Origin: Sequoia sempervirens
Lineage: Eukaryota > Streptophyta > Pinopsida > Cupressales > Cupressaceae
DNA: 64,000 nt
NCBI GenBank assembly: GCA_007258455.2
Contig: VDFB02270651.1
Span: 704,655,360-704,719,359 of the forward strand
Direction of reading: 5' to 3'
The notes under the pieces are model-generated. The model did no database searches. It saw nothing but the letters and a program-made list of their open reading frames with translations, and had not been told where the DNA came from. Shown in pieces: positions 1 through 13,123 of this stretch. The position numbers and the translations under genes are program-made. The first letter of the stretch is position 1. The number at the start of each line of letters is the position of its first letter.

Positions 1-410
1 TTTATTGTTACTTTTATACCATACCTTGTTCTGAAAAACAAATGGGACCAATCAGAAGATAAAAACCCACCCAACTTAGTAGTAAAATCTCTAGAAAGGC
101 ATATGAAAAAATGAGGAGGTAGGTCAATAACATGGATGTCTTGAGGGATTGAAAATTTTGGGCATGCATGTAAGGTAAGAGCTATATTTTTAATTACCTT
201 AGTAGTCTTAACAATAGATCCATCTAGTTGAACTACTCCATTTGAAAGAGGCTCATAAACTAAACCTAGCTTATCAGCTAGACTCTTGGGGATTATTGAA
301 CTACTTGTACCAGAATCAATCATGTAGTTGTGTACTATCTTATTGCCAATGATCAAGCTCAAGTAAAATGGAGGAGGCTTTACCTCTTGAGTTTGTTACT
401 CACTCCTAAC
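1..410 (-). pseudogene. Ty3/gypsy aspartic protease region, cut by window edge
   Basis: Read on the minus strand, this is a retropepsin-like domain following a gag. The active-site motif DSGTSSSIIP is read near 321-292, and a downstream LSRDFTTKLGG motif near 110-75 is typical of plant gypsy Gag-Pol polyproteins. The protease would cut the polyprotein inside virus-like particles in the cytoplasm. It follows the gag reading leftward, so reverse transcriptase and integrase should lie beyond position 1. The frame is open from about 370 to 1 after a stop near 400, so this part is less damaged than the gag. The clade is not resolved, but no chromovirus features are visible. Recognition rests on motifs only. 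Confidence 0.75.
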
Positions 411-2235
411 TTTTGGGCTGATTGCAAGCACGACCTTAGTCTTTTCTGGGTTAGCAACATCAAAAATAGAAATCTCAGCCAAAGCATCTTGTAGCAAATC
501 TTTTTGACCAAGAATATGCAATGCATCCATTACTAACATACTAACAATAGCCTTCTTAAGGTGTTCAACAACATTAAATGAAATAGGGCTCACCTTTTTC
601 TATCCTTTGAAAGCAACACCATCATTTTGTCTTTGCAAAGGTTGGGATTGCACCTTAGGCTACTCCTTCTCAAGTGCTCCTTTTCCTCTCTGTAGAATCT
701 GCACTTTTTGTTGTGCTTTGGGGACAACTTGAGATGAAGAAACATGAAATTTGTCCTTAGCAACTTGTTATTGAACATTTCTAGCTTGCTGCCCCAAATC
801 TACAACTCTTTTTTTATCTAGTGTTGGCTGAAATGGGTGAATCTTGCTGGCTTTGGCCTTGGAAATGATTCACTCCACAAAAATGAGTTCCTTTCCAATT
901 CATGAAGGCAACATCAGGGTTACCTTCCTGCTCTATATTCTCATTTAAGACACTTTCTGAACTAGCATTACTATTTTGCAACATAAGAGCTTGATTTATC
1001 ATACCATTCATGTATGTAGCTTGGTTATGAGGTTGGTTGCATGGATAACACCAATCACATTCTTGTGCCATATTATTCTATGTAGGCACAAGCTCTTTTG
1101 AAGAGCTAGTAGCATTAGGATTATAAGGTTGAAAAGGTCTAGGATTGAAGTTTCTTCTTTGGCCTTGAGAATCAACTTGAAAAGGTGGCCTATTTGGTTG
1201 TTTAGGCTGATATGGGGCTTGATGGGGCTTATTCTCTTGGCTAAATTTCTTCTTAATACTCACTAAATCATTCCCAAAAGTTTTTAGTATATTTTTTTAA
1301 TCTCTTGAAGCTCTTGAGATTGGGCTGGAACAACAGTTTCTTGAGTTGTAGTTTGATATCCTATCACTAGAGTAAGCAGAACAACAACCAAAGAGGGTAA
1401 TAACACGAGAATAGGTGGTTGTACTTTAGGAAAAATGGAAATAGGAGGCCTTGGGGCTATTTTACCAGCTTGAATAAGGTATTTTTATGTTCTAATAGCT
1501 ATATCATAGGCATTAGGAAGCATAAACCCACCCATAGATTAGATCATTACAAAAATTTCACTATTCAAAGCGTTAAGGAAAAATAAAAAATGCATGCTAT
1601 GATGAAGGATTTACCATCATGGGAATCCTATCCCAAAGCCTTTGGAATCAGTAGTTAAAATCTTCGATGTGCTTGTGAGGGGATTTCTTAATAGTACTCA
1701 ACCACTCCAACAAAGACAAGTGATCAGACTTGTCCTCAAACTACTTGTGTAAGCCATCACCCAGTTGATCCCATGATGCAATTGAATTATATGGAAGACC
1801 TTTAAACCACTACAAGGATTTTCCCTTCAGTGATGCAGCCAAAAGCCTTAGTGCAACATTTTCTTCAGTAACATTATGAATTGAGCACAAGGTGGCCACA
1901 TCTCAAATGTGCTCAACAAGAGTGGTCTGATCTTCTTCGATGAAATATGACAGAATTTTGAGAGCTTCTATAGGAATATCATCATTCCAAGAAAGATTTA
2001 ATGGGTTGCCCCCATTAAAAAATATAAATGCAATCTACCTTTCCATTGGTGGTGCTTGTGCTATAGGTACCAATTTTTTCTGCACTAGAATAGCAGGGCT
2101 GAGATCTGGAGGTGTGGATTTTGATCTCCTTGATGAGTTGAAAATTCTTCTTGTTGTCCTACCCCTCCTTCCTAGTAGAGATAACTACAAATAGTTGAAT
2201 AGAGCAGGACTTGATTTGGTTTGTATTCTTTTCAT
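411..2235 (-). pseudogene. Ty3/gypsy gag (capsid/nucleocapsid), decayed
   Basis: This gag would build the particle that packages element RNA. The likely start is the ATG at 2235-2233 (minus). A Retrotrans_gag domain lies at about 1890-1600, including ALRLLAASLKGKSL, then FKGLPYNSIASWDQLGDG and LLEWLSTIKKSP. A Gln/Pro-rich stretch follows at 1263-1078. A knuckle-like motif, CDWCYPCNQPHNQAT, lies near 1065-1020; its expected last Cys reads Tyr. Several in-frame stops interrupt it, including TAG at conserved positions such as after KGKSL and after GDGLHK. The protease follows directly. The product is certainly gag-like from the domain order, but the copy is not functional. Confidence 0.75.
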
Positions 2236-3900
2236 AAGTTGGTCACACTAGATCTGCATGCAATACCAAAAAATGGAGTTGCAAGGTATATCTCAAAACC
2301 TCTAAAGGCTGGAAAAACTACTGCATATACCAGAACAACAGCTTAAAACTTGAAAAACTTTCTTCGAAAAAAGTTTCAGAGTCCCATCGGGCATGCCAAA
2401 AGCTGTTGTCAATCAGGATCACACTCTAGCTAAGTTAGACTTAACTTTCCTATTGAAACATGGAAACACTCTTAGATTTTGGGTGACCTATGGCAAGAAT
2501 GAATCTCCAGAAGGGATGGTTCCCCTAATAGATCACCTAAACTATAGAATTTTCTTGAGGAAAGGGTTTAGAACGATTACTTGAAATGAAATCTAAAAAC
2601 CTAAAAGTGATGCACCAAAATTTTAACTTATTTTAATGACTTCACTCACAATCAATTTCTCAAAAACATTAACTTTCACAATCTCACCTAAAATATACAA
2701 CTCAACAATAATTTGTAGGAAGGCTTGAAACTAAACACAACACACAACTTGAATCATATGAATTCTTGCACATAGATTCACAATAGCAAGAAATAAAAAG
2801 GATTTAGTACTAGAATCACAATGAACATCAAATTGTTACTGCAAATATGAGATAAAAATAGGAGATAGGAATGCTCTGTTGTTCTTATTAAAACTAAAGG
2901 AGTATGCAAAACTGAGTACAAATATTAGGATTACAAAGCTTTCTACAAGTGAGCAAGAAAGTAAGAAGAAAATATGAAATGAGAAAAAGTAAGTTTTTCT
3001 CCAATATATCTCCAAAGTGTCTCCAAAAGTGAGAATAGAAAAATCTAGTTGAACTAATCTTCAAGATAGAAACTTCAATTTCATTTTCGAGCTCCAAAGA
3101 AAAGCCCCAAAATCAGTGCTCAAACTACCTCCATACTGGGTGAGAATGATGGAAACTTTCTATCTCAAGTGGGTCGACCCAAAAAAATCAAAAAATTAGG
3201 CTCGAACTGACTGAAAACTAAAATAGAAACTTTAGTTTTCCCATTTTTTTCCTATTTTTCCCAAAAGACTCAAATTCAAATAAGAAATCTCTATTAACAC
3301 TTAACTACATTTTAAAAAATAAAAAATATTAAGACAATTTATAGCAACATTTCCTTAATAATGTTTTACATCATCTATAGTTTTAACTTTACACAATAAA
3401 AAGACTCAAAAAGACTTGAGTCTTGAGCCAATTTTGCAAAAATACAAGGAAAAACATATGATTTTGATTTTAATTTTCCAAGTATTGAGCATATTTTTAT
3501 TTTCTATAAAAATCACAAAAAATGGCCAAGGTTCATAGCATTGAATTTTCCTCCAAGGTCATAAAATAAATCAAAGGCATAAGGACATTTGATTTTCTAA
3601 TAAAATTCAGAAAAATATCAAAGGCATATAAACTTGATTTTTTCCCCAAAATCATAAAAGAGCTAAGGCACAACTATATGATTTTCTTAAAAAATCATAA
3701 AAAAAAGTGAAAGAATGAAAGGCTCGACCTATAGAATGAAAGGGCCTAGGAATATATGATTTTCTCAAAACATAGAAATCACTAAGGAAAAACATAATGC
3801 CATGGAAGTATTAGTGAAGGAACTTTGATTTTTAATTCAATGTGATAAAATGACAAAGCTTGAATTAGGGTAATGAAGGAAACCCCTAAGACAAAACTCC
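2236..3900 (-). other. Leader and putative 5' LTR of the gypsy element
   Basis: No coding sequence is recognised. Read on the minus strand, a purine/GC-rich stretch at about 2400-2380 (TGGCATGCCCGATGGGA) lies where a primer-binding site would be. The sequence just upstream ends ...GACAACA, as an LTR end would. The outer LTR boundary was not found. Positions about 3530-3790 hold degenerate direct repeats around the pattern 'atgatttt...aaaatcataaa'. The LTR assignment is inference from position. Confidence 0.35.
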
Positions 3901-5945
3901 CAAACTCCACCTTTTTTGTATCATTTTGTATTCTTTGATTTTGGAGGAAAAGGTTTTGCTTGGCCACCACCATGGGGATTAGATTTTGGAGCTCAAGCTT
4001 TCTTCCATGGAGTTTTGAAACCCTCCGAACAATGGAGTCTTGTAGGAAAAGATTGGGTAAGTCGATTTGTTACAAATCTGAACAATAATCTCCCTTTCGA
4101 GTGTATTTTTGGCCTTCTTGGCCATGGCCACCTCTATTTTTCTAATGCATTATTGCTTTGATTATCTTCTGTTGATATCCTCTTACATTTTGAGAATGAC
4201 ATGGTTGGCATTGGATTGAACTGTGGAATGAATTTCTCTTTTGAAAGTCTGTAGAAAATTTGAGGTAAGATCCCATCCATTTAACCCAACATTAGTTCAT
4301 TATCCTATGTAGAAATAAGCTTGATTTGAGCTCAATGTAAACAAAACAATGAAAATATGTGTTTCTCTACATTCTAAGTGCAATCTCTTGTATGCTAGGC
4401 TTATGATGTCATTCATTTTTGAAGCTTTCCTTGTTTTTATGGCTGCGGATTCATACTCCCAATCTCTTCTCCTTGTTTTGTATATATGCAACCCTTTTTC
4501 ATGCAAGCTTTTGTGGGTTAGACTCTTATTTGAAAGAAACAAAACCACCTCTCCGGCCATGGATAAAACATTGAAACATGTACATTATACTCTGCAAAAT
4601 GAAAATCTCTCTCCATTTGATGGCTCCATTATCCTTGGTTTTCCATTCTGTGATAAAAAATGCCATGTTATTTATTCTCTGAAAGAAACAATAGAAAACA
4701 CTTCTACATAGAAGGTCGCGACCTCTTGAATTTATGGGTATTTGCTTACACATGAAGATTTTTTGCTTTATGTACTTATTGTTTCTCCATTTAAAATCTA
4801 GGCAAATAGGTTTGAAACCCTGGCTCATAGCTTCTCTTTTCATGGTTCTAAAAGCATCTCTTAATTATTCTCTGTTTGCATTTTAGAGCACATTCTCTAC
4901 AAATTCAAGGTTATTTTTCACCTGCATTTTTATGTTCAAAGCCCCCTCATGGCTGCCACGGTATTTGCATTTTTCCATTGAATAAAAAAATGAATGAAAT
5001 AGTTTTTCCAATCTCTCCCATTTACTTCTCTGGATGCTTCTAACAACATGCTTTGCATTTGAAAGGAAAATGCACCTACAAGTGTTATAAGGAATTCACA
5101 CTATAGGTTGTAGTTTACATCACATTCTGAGAATGTGCAAAGACAATACTTCTTCTCACCATCTTGTTTCTTTAGAAGAATCAAACAACTAATTCCAATC
5201 CCTCTTTTATAAATGCTTTCTTTCAAGGTTGAATCTTGTCACCATGTTGAAACAAAATCTTGAATATGGTTCTTTTATTTTTCTTTAATTATGATTTTGT
5301 CAAAAATTCATGCTTCCTTCAAATGTTGCATACATATTTATGATGCTTTCAGTAGATTACATAGATGCCAATGATGACTCTACTGCACTCTATGCTATGG
5401 CTTTATCCATTCTCTTTGTTTGTGTTGCTTCACTTTCTTGTGACTATGCATTCCCAATACACTTTTACTCCTTCTTACCTTGCAAAGAAGTTGTTGCTCC
5501 ACCATTGTGACTTGTGTGAGTTATCCTTTGCAATGAAAGCTTGATGATTTCTTCCTCGAGCATCCATAAATACTACACTCTTTGCTGCCCCACATATATA
5601 TGAGCACTGATTTCCATTACTTGTATTTTTTGATGGCTTCCTCTCCAAAATGTGAACTCCAAACAACATAACAAAAACAATAGAAGGTATTAAACATGAT
5701 GAAAATCACCACTTGAAAAGGAAAAACAATGACAATAAAATCATTTGCTTACAAACAAAATTCTTTAAATGATGCACTCTTATTTTGTCTTGTAAATTAC
5801 TTAGATATTCAAATGGGTCTATTGTTCATCTATGATTACCATTTCAAAAGAGGGATTCCTCACTAAAATTTTGATTTGGTTGTCCTGAATGATCAGTACT
5901 CCTTCAGCTATAATGTTTCCATTTGAGCATTATGAATATGAATTA
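3901..5945. other. Non-coding stretch, nothing recognised
   Basis: AT-rich sequence with only short ORFs (longest about 120 codons near 4349-4711, overlapped by another on the opposite strand). None shows a domain, zinc knuckle or retroelement motif. It may be LTR or decayed element sequence, but I cannot support a call. Confidence 0.5.
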
Positions 5946-7578
5946 TGTTGTGCAGTTTTCGCACACACGCCCCGCTGAAGGCAGGGCCCCTCTTTCGCTT
6001 TGGTTTTGGTGTCTTGGCCCTTTCAATTTGAGGTTTTGTCTTATTTTGGCATGTGCTTAAATTTTTATTTTGATTTCCTAAGTGATCCCCCTAAGTTATT
6101 CATTGAAAATCTTAAGCTCTGGGTGAATTTTGGGTTTTTACCCTGGTTCGGGACTTTCCACCCTTGTCTGATTTTCCTGGATCCTGCTCGGACTCTGGTT
6201 GAGCACTGTGGTTCGAAGATTTTCAGTCTTCGTGGAATTTCGCGTGGGCCAAATTTTTCTGAAGTCTGTCCTGTCGTCGGGTTACCAAATTTTCCTAGCT
6301 ATCTTGTCGACTGCATTAAATGTCATCTGTACGAGCTTCAAGCAATGTATTTAACTAATCTTCGATGACTTTTGCACCATTATGGTTATTGTTTTCCATC
6401 GATTGAGTTGGGGAGTGCATTCTTGCGAGTGTTTGATTGGATTTGAGGCATTGAGTTTGAATTGTTTGATTTAAGTGGCAATTTCTAGTGCATTCCTACC
6501 ACTGTTCTTTGTGGACGCCATTAAATTCGTAGTTGTTGTTTCTGAGATCGTTTCTGCTTCGCAATGGTATGTTTTCGATTGCCTTGCTTTTAATTGATGA
6601 TTGCGGATAATGCTTTGATGTTATAAAGCTTATTGGGGTTCGAATTCTTGAATGTTTGATCATTTCATGACTAGGGTTGCATAACATTATTTGATTTATG
6701 GTCTCCCAAGTAATTTCCAAGCTCATTTGTTTATTTTCCTTTTGAGGAGTCTTGCTTGAGAGTCATGATTCCCCCCTAGTAAGGAATTAGCGCTTGAAAT
6801 GATTGAATCCTGAGCTTGCCTATGCGTTAATGGTGGATTTGTAGGGTTTGACTTAGGGCATCACCATTTAACCCTAGTTTGCCTCCCAATTGGCCTAGAA
6901 TTCTAAGAAAATCTATCGAAGGCCCATGCCAAGCTTGTTTCAGGCCTAGATTATCAAAATTTGTGATTGATCCATCGATCTAGGAGAAATCATGATTTGG
7001 TGTCGAAGTTCGGGTTTCGTCCTCAGTCCGGGATTTTCTCGTCTCCAACGGATTTTTCAGTTCTGGCAAATTTTCGCGATCTCCTTCAATTTCCTGGAAT
7101 TCGCGTACTTTCATAGTTTTTCCTTATCCGCGGATTTTCGCCGGGTCTGGATTTTCCCGAAGTCCTTGGCTCCCTATTTTTTCCGAATTTGCAAAGTGTC
7201 TCTGCCTTTGTGGAAATCTGTCCCTGGCAGATTTTCCCAGAATTTGATGGAGTATGAAGGAATATGGAATAGCATGATGTGTTAATGGATGACTATGTGT
7301 TTTATGATTAATTCATGCTATATTTATATTTCAAATGCTTTTTATTGATTAATAATGATCAAATTGAATTTCTAATAGGTGTTTTCATGATTATTCCACT
7401 GGAATCCGTCTGGCCCAGAATTCTCCAAAATTCCTCCCTGGCTTGGATTCCGTGGATGGTCTTGAAACCCGAGGTTTAAAATGATCATTTTATATGAGGT
7501 TTAATATGATTTAATGATGATTTTGATTGGTTAACCTTTGTTGGTGTGATCTCTATTATGTTTCCTTTGTCAAGTGCA
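5946..7578 (+). repeat. LTR-like 5' end and leader upstream of ORF A
   Basis: The stretch opens TGTTGTGCAG and continues with GCACACACGCCCC and GGGCCCCTC within the first 50 bases. The same order of words recurs at 14465, so this is probably the 5' end of an LTR family. The 3' end of the LTR and a primer site were not found. Positions 6150-6330 and 7000-7240 are richer in CG dinucleotides than the rest of the window. A splice-acceptor-like tract ends at 7579, so part of this region may be an intron in the leader. Confidence 0.45.
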
Positions 7579-7579
7579 G
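7561..7579 (+). promoter_or_regulatory. Probable 3' splice site ahead of ORF A
   Basis: A pyrimidine-rich run ends in TGCAG at 7579, directly upstream of the open frame and 42 bases before the first good ATG (7622). This resembles a plant intron acceptor and suggests the ORF was expressed from a spliced leader. No matching donor was located. Confidence 0.4.
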
Positions 7580-7621
7580 GTTGAATCTATCAAGGTAACC
7601 GCTGGAAAGGCTAAGGGTGAC

Positions 7622-10600
7622 ATGGAGGGATCTTCCATATCCGAGGTAGAAAGAATAAAGATGGACATCAAAAGAAGAATTCTTGAGAGTAAGATCACTT
7701 CTGTCTGGTCAGAGGTAACTGATACCAATGTTGGACTATGGGACTATGAGGAGTTCAAGGCCATAATGGTGACACAGGATCTTCCTCTGGTGGCTAAGAG
7801 GATGTTGGAATCAGGATTGGCACATGTGGCTGGTTTTCCTTCCACGGTACAGTGTTATGAGGAAGTCCTTGAGTGTGCCAGGAACTATGACAGTGATACA
7901 CAGAGAATATTTGGTCCTCAAGGGAGGATTGTGGTGAATATCAACCCTGTTTCCATTGCTCAAACTTTTGATATGCCAGATAGATCTCATTTGGTGGCAT
8001 TTAACATGAAGGAAGCTCAGGAATATTATGAAGAACAAACTGTTAAATCTCAGTAGCTTATCAATTCCTGGCTTGAGAAGCCTAAGTTTCATTATTCCAA
8101 ACTACCTAAACAACTATTCAAGGAAAAATTCAAGGAGTATTATGATGCCATCACTCTTCTTAGCAGGGTGGTTGGATTGAAGAATGCTGGCATGTTTGAG
8201 AATTGGATGTGCCATGTGATTGTTAGGATGGAGCGGGAAAAGACTAACTACCATTAGGCAGGTGTCATAAGCAGAGTGATCCATGAGTAGTTGTCCAATG
8301 TGTTGCAAACAAAGACCTTCACAATGACCTCATACTTGGTCTATGCTCTTGCAAGCTTTCATCCATATAGAGGATTGAGTACCAGGGGCACCTTTGGACA
8401 AGATATTATTTATGAGGTTTTCCCTCAGTTGCATTTGGGAAGCTTGAGCTACAAGAGGGTGAATGATGCATTCACCATGCATATCACCAGATTGCTTCAG
8501 GGAGTAGAGCACACAAGGATTTCTAACCAGGCTAAGGAGCTCATCAAGAAATATGGTGCTTGGTTTATTCAATTTCCAACCATCTCATATATCCAGGTTG
8601 ATGGCTGTTAGAGGGCTCCATACAGGCTTCCAAGGTATCCTACTGATCATATCATACTTTTGGAAGTCACTAGATAGATATGTGACTTTGATGCCATTGT
8701 TAAAAGGGACAAGCATAAGACTGGTTTTGGTGGAGACTTCCCCTTAAGGATTGGCACTGGAGAGGCATGTCATTCCATTATTTCTTCCCAAGCTTCAGAG
8801 GAGGAGATGAGCACTCTTGGCTTATCCTTTCATTCCAAGAGGTCCAGATTTGATATCACAGGTGAAGCTCAAAAGAAGGCCAGTAGGGAGTATAGCCATA
8901 AGATTGATTTGGAGGACTACTGGACCAATTGCAGCGATGAATATGAGGTCAGGAAGAAGAATTTTCTTGCTTACCAGTTGAATCAGTCTAACTATATAAT
9001 GTGAAGGTAGTTCCTGATCAACTTGAGGATGATGGGGACTTGATTTAGGGCCATGCTTATGAAGTAGTGAAGGACATGCCGATTGGTGATGTGGATTGGT
9101 TGGAGGAAGAAAAGAAAGAACTAAAATAGTTGATGGATCTAGTCACCAAGTTCACCAGAATGTGGCTAAGGCATAAACTGTGGGAGTTTGAAAATGAAGG
9201 TGTACAATGCACCTATGATCTGATGGGAGATTTGGATCCTCACTCCACTTCTAAAGAGTCAACTGAGCAGGATCCTAAGGGAAAGGGAAAGATGGATTCT
9301 CCTTTCAAGATCAAGATAAAGGGTTTTCAAGAGGAGGAAGTCCAAGAAGTAGAAAATCAAAGAAAGCAAATTGCTAAGAAAAGGTCAAGGACTAAGAAGT
9401 CTAAACAAAAGGAAATTGAAAAGCAGGGTCCTGAGGTTGATGTTCCTGTGCCCAAAAGGAGAAGATTCATAAGACTATCATAGAAGGAAAACTCCAAAGT
9501 AGGAGAAGAAGAAGTTACTCCACCAGTAGTAAATGTAGAAATCTCAAAGGAGAAGGCATGGGTGTACACCAGGAGGTCAAGGACTCCTTCTCCTAAGGAT
9601 AGTGTGCCTAAAGCAGACCCTCCTCCAGTTACTTATCATGAGGAGCAGCATGATGATGTTCCTTCTTCCCATGAAGTTCAAAGTGAACTAGGTGAATCCA
9701 AAGAGGTTGAGGATCATCCAGACACTGAGGGAGAGGAATTTCATGAGGGTGACCTTTATAGTGCAGAAGCAGAAGTTGAAAAGGTAATGCAGTCTACCTT
9801 GGTTGCATATGCAAAGTCACCAGTTATGACTGAAGAGGTTAAATCACCTCCAAGAGAAGAAGAAGCAGAAAAGATTCCATCACCTGAGCACAAGGAGGAA
9901 CATGCTGAAGAGAAGGAGAGCAAGACAAAGACTCATGAGAAGTATGGTTTGAATGAGGAAGCCTTTAAGGATCAATAGGAGGAGGAGAAACAAGGTGGAG
10001 TGCAGTTGGAATCCACTATGCTTGAGTGGTTGGACAAGGAGATAAAGAGAAAACAAGTTGTTGTAGAGGATTCTCCGCCCAACTGGGATGAGTTGTTGAC
10101 AAAGATTGGAAAGGACAAGGGTAAGAACAAGGCCAGGGTCATTTCAAATATTGAAAGAGATGAGGCCAGCAATAAGGTGGTTCATATTGCAACTTCTGCT
10201 CTAGATAAGAGTAGGGAAGGGGTAACTGCAAAAGATTATAGTGTGCAGACTTTCAATTTAGGGCCCACCTCGATCGAGTAGGACATTGAAGATTATCAGG
10301 GTTCTAGTGCAGTCATCTTGGGAAAATTGAGGAAGGAAATAAAGACTAAGAAGGAGGTAAAAAAGGAAAATGAGAATCTCAGGAAATGCTTGGAGGATCT
10401 AATGAAACCCTTGCAATCTATTAACCCCTCGGCTTCTGCTGCAAAACCTTTACCTCAAGAGACTATCACCGAGCTGGAAAAGATAAAGGCTTCCAATCTT
10501 GCTACTACAAATTGGCTGTGAGGGGTGCAAACCAAGGGAAATGAGGCCATTAAAGATATTTTTTCAACAGGGAAGGATGCTATGAGGGCGGCTGATTGGT

Positions 10601-11184
10601 TGAAAGAAGTACTGGCTCAAGACAAAGAAGATACAAATCTCCTGCTGCAAAAAACCAAAACTATCATGGAGTACACCAAGGATAAGCTAGTAAATGATAA
10701 AATTCTCCCTTCCTCCAGAGTTGTTGAACCTTGGGAGTGGTTTGAAGCATTGCAAATCAGGAAGAAGGTTCTAAAAAAGATCTACAAATAGAGGAGGCAG
10801 ATTAATGATACCCTAATTGGTGTGTATAATGGATCCATTTCTTTCTTTGAAATTATGACATGAAGAAGGAAGATTGCCCCAAAATATTTGAGTTTAGAAA
10901 AGTTGAGAAAGTGGTGGCATGATGTTTATGCCCTAATTAGTGATGATTCTATTTTTGAGCACCAGTTGGATGATGTGGACACCTACATTGTTGTTATTGA
11001 TAAATACCTAACCTATAGGGTTGAGTGGGATAAGTTGGTGAAACAATCAAGGGAAGAAATTGCATCAATTGAAAGGTGACTTAGGTTTTTTCCTTTACCA
11101 CCTGTGGCCGACTTGGATAGGGTTCTTTTGAAATTTCATGAAATGCTGAATCAGAATAAAGACAAAGGGGAAGGTAGTTATTGA
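7622..11184 (+). pseudogene. ORF A: long element-encoded protein of unknown family, decayed
   Basis: About 1187 codons. Start is the ATG at 7622; the frame opens earlier, from the acceptor at 7579. The reading is one frame to about 8997, then shifts by one base and stays in a second frame to TGA at 11182-11184. Order: a predicted globular part (7622-8990), a Lys/Arg-rich linker with nuclear-signal-like runs KKRSRTKKSKQK and PKRRRF (9370-9475), a Glu-rich acidic part (9600-9980), a coiled coil around 10318-10400 (GKLRKEIKTKKEVKKENENL), and an alpha-rich C-terminus. By hand I count 11 TAG and 3 TGA internal stops and no TAA. No retroviral enzyme motif is present. It follows an LTR-like end, so I infer an accessory ORF of a retroelement. 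The function is unknown and I do not recognise the family. Confidence 0.6.
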
Positions 11185-12326
11185 TGGGCTACATCAAGAT
11201 TTGTACTTCCCTATTATTTTGGCATGCATTGGTCTGAGCTGCATTGGAGATCCCAGGCCGACCTGGATGAAGTTCATGCATTTAATGCATATTTTATCTC
11301 ATTTTGAATTTCTCTTGGCAGACTTGTGCCTAATTATTATTGTAAAATCCTTTCTAGGCCGACATGTTTTGGGGGTTCTCTAAATATGGCATTTTTCCTC
11401 ATTTGTAAGGGTTAAGAAATTTTAGACATAGACAAATAGAGAGATAGCTAGTGTAGAAGCGAATTAAGTAGAGAAAGAGTTAGCAAGTAGTTATTCTCAA
11501 GCAAATATTGTAACAGAAAGTTGGAATTGTTGCTACAGTGGATAATTTGATGCAAGTAATGACATTGTGATTTGGTGCCATACTTGTGTTTCTCTTATCT
11601 TGCATGGTTCTTGTTATTCTATCTTTAGAATTTCTTTGAGGAAATTTGATATTTAGAATTAGATTTGATTTAATGACGTTTATGGTTTGATATTTGAAGT
11701 GTTGCAGCAATCTCTAGTCCATACTTTCCGCAACCAACTGATTGTTAGTTGCTTTGCAAAGTTAGCCTGGAATTTATATTCATTGTGTTTAGTTCAATTG
11801 TGAGGTTTTATTCATTTCAATTACAATAGGGTTGTTTGAATGAATGTTCATGATTTGAAAATCTTAACACCTTAGAAGATTGCACTATTTCTATAAGATT
11901 GCAGATCCATCTGGGTCGAGTAGAAATCAGTTTTTTAGGGATTGGTCCATTTCGAGTGTTTGTCATTTACATTGTTAATCTTCGGTTTTATGTTAGATCT
12001 AGAAATCTCTTTGAAACCCTCATCTTTTGTTATTTCTTTGATTATTGGATTAAATTTAGGATTGAAGTATCATAATATTGTTAGATCTGATAAATTGAGA
12101 TTCAGTATTTTGCTTGTAGTAAGGTCCCATTGTGATTACCAACATTTTCACATTTATCACTGAGTTGTTTATGCATTGTCAAGACCTGACATTAGAGACC
12201 TTGGGGTTATCTCTTGAGGCTTGCTGATAGAGATTTACCTTTCAAGAGAGATAGGATATTATATTTTGTCTAAGTTGTTGAGCAGAAAACATCATCAACA
12301 AATTCCTCTCATTCCCCTCTTGAGAT
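11185..12326 (+). other. Non-coding 3' region after ORF A
   Basis: AT-rich, with no ORF carrying a recognisable motif. It could be the 3' untranslated part or LTR of the element carrying ORF A, but no copy of the 5946 sequence was found here. Confidence 0.4.
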
Positions 12327-12400
12327 TTAGGGGAAGCATGTTGGGCTCAACCCTTGTGGGAGCCCATTTTTGCACCACATGCTATGATGTCTTCAGAAAT
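12327..12400 (+). other. Possible polypurine tract and LTR start
   Basis: TTAGGGGAAGCA (12327-12338) is followed at once by TGTTGGGCTCAACCC, which looks like a purine tract abutting an LTR that starts TG. No second copy of this LTR was found in the window, so the call stays tentative. Confidence 0.25.
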
Positions 12401-13123
12401 GAATCAACACCATTATTTCTCCTATACCTACATAGTGAACAAACATGTTAAATAAAAAAATAGTGAAGTTCAATGCTCCTGTGATATTTTATTTTTCAAG
12501 CTCTCTTGCATACATCTGATGTTTGTTCAACTGACTCAATGGATCATAGATAATGTGCTATATTTCTATTGATAGGGCACATAGGAAGACTCATATCTGG
12601 AGCTCTAACAACTCTTCTTATCATGATGCAAGTTCACTCAAATAGTAGGAGCAAGGAGGATCAAGCTACAATGAAGACCAACTCAATACTTTAATTAGGA
12701 ACTAATGGATGTCTCTTATTATATGTTTATTTTCCTTTCTTTTTCTTCAGATGCATAGTATATTCCTTATGTTGTATTGGTTCAACTACTCCCATTGCTT
12801 GTGTGGGACATTTGATTACTCCTTTCTTTCCAATGAATTCAGTTTTGTATATATCTCTTTTGCAAAATGAATGCAACATTGTGAAATGAATAAATCATTA
12901 CAAAATTGAAATAAAGCAATATCTTATATCTTGTGTTCATGTAATCTCATTTATGCTACAAAGCATTGAATGAAAAACTGAATGCTTTCTTTTCTATTAT
13001 AACACATTGCACCATAAAAATGAACTCTTTCTTTTCCAAGCATTTTGAAATATGCAATGGTTAAGCACAACATAAATATGTTAGGAACTTTTCACCTTAA
13101 AATTAAATTAAACCACTTATGCT
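12401..13123. other. Non-coding stretch, nothing recognised
   Basis: AT-rich, no ORF with retroelement or host-gene motifs. It may be the rest of the LTR suggested at 12339. Confidence 0.4.

Noticed and set aside
4300..4843. Overlapping ORFs of 86-120 codons on both strands
   Set aside because: No motif, no codon or start evidence, and mutual overlap; expected by chance.
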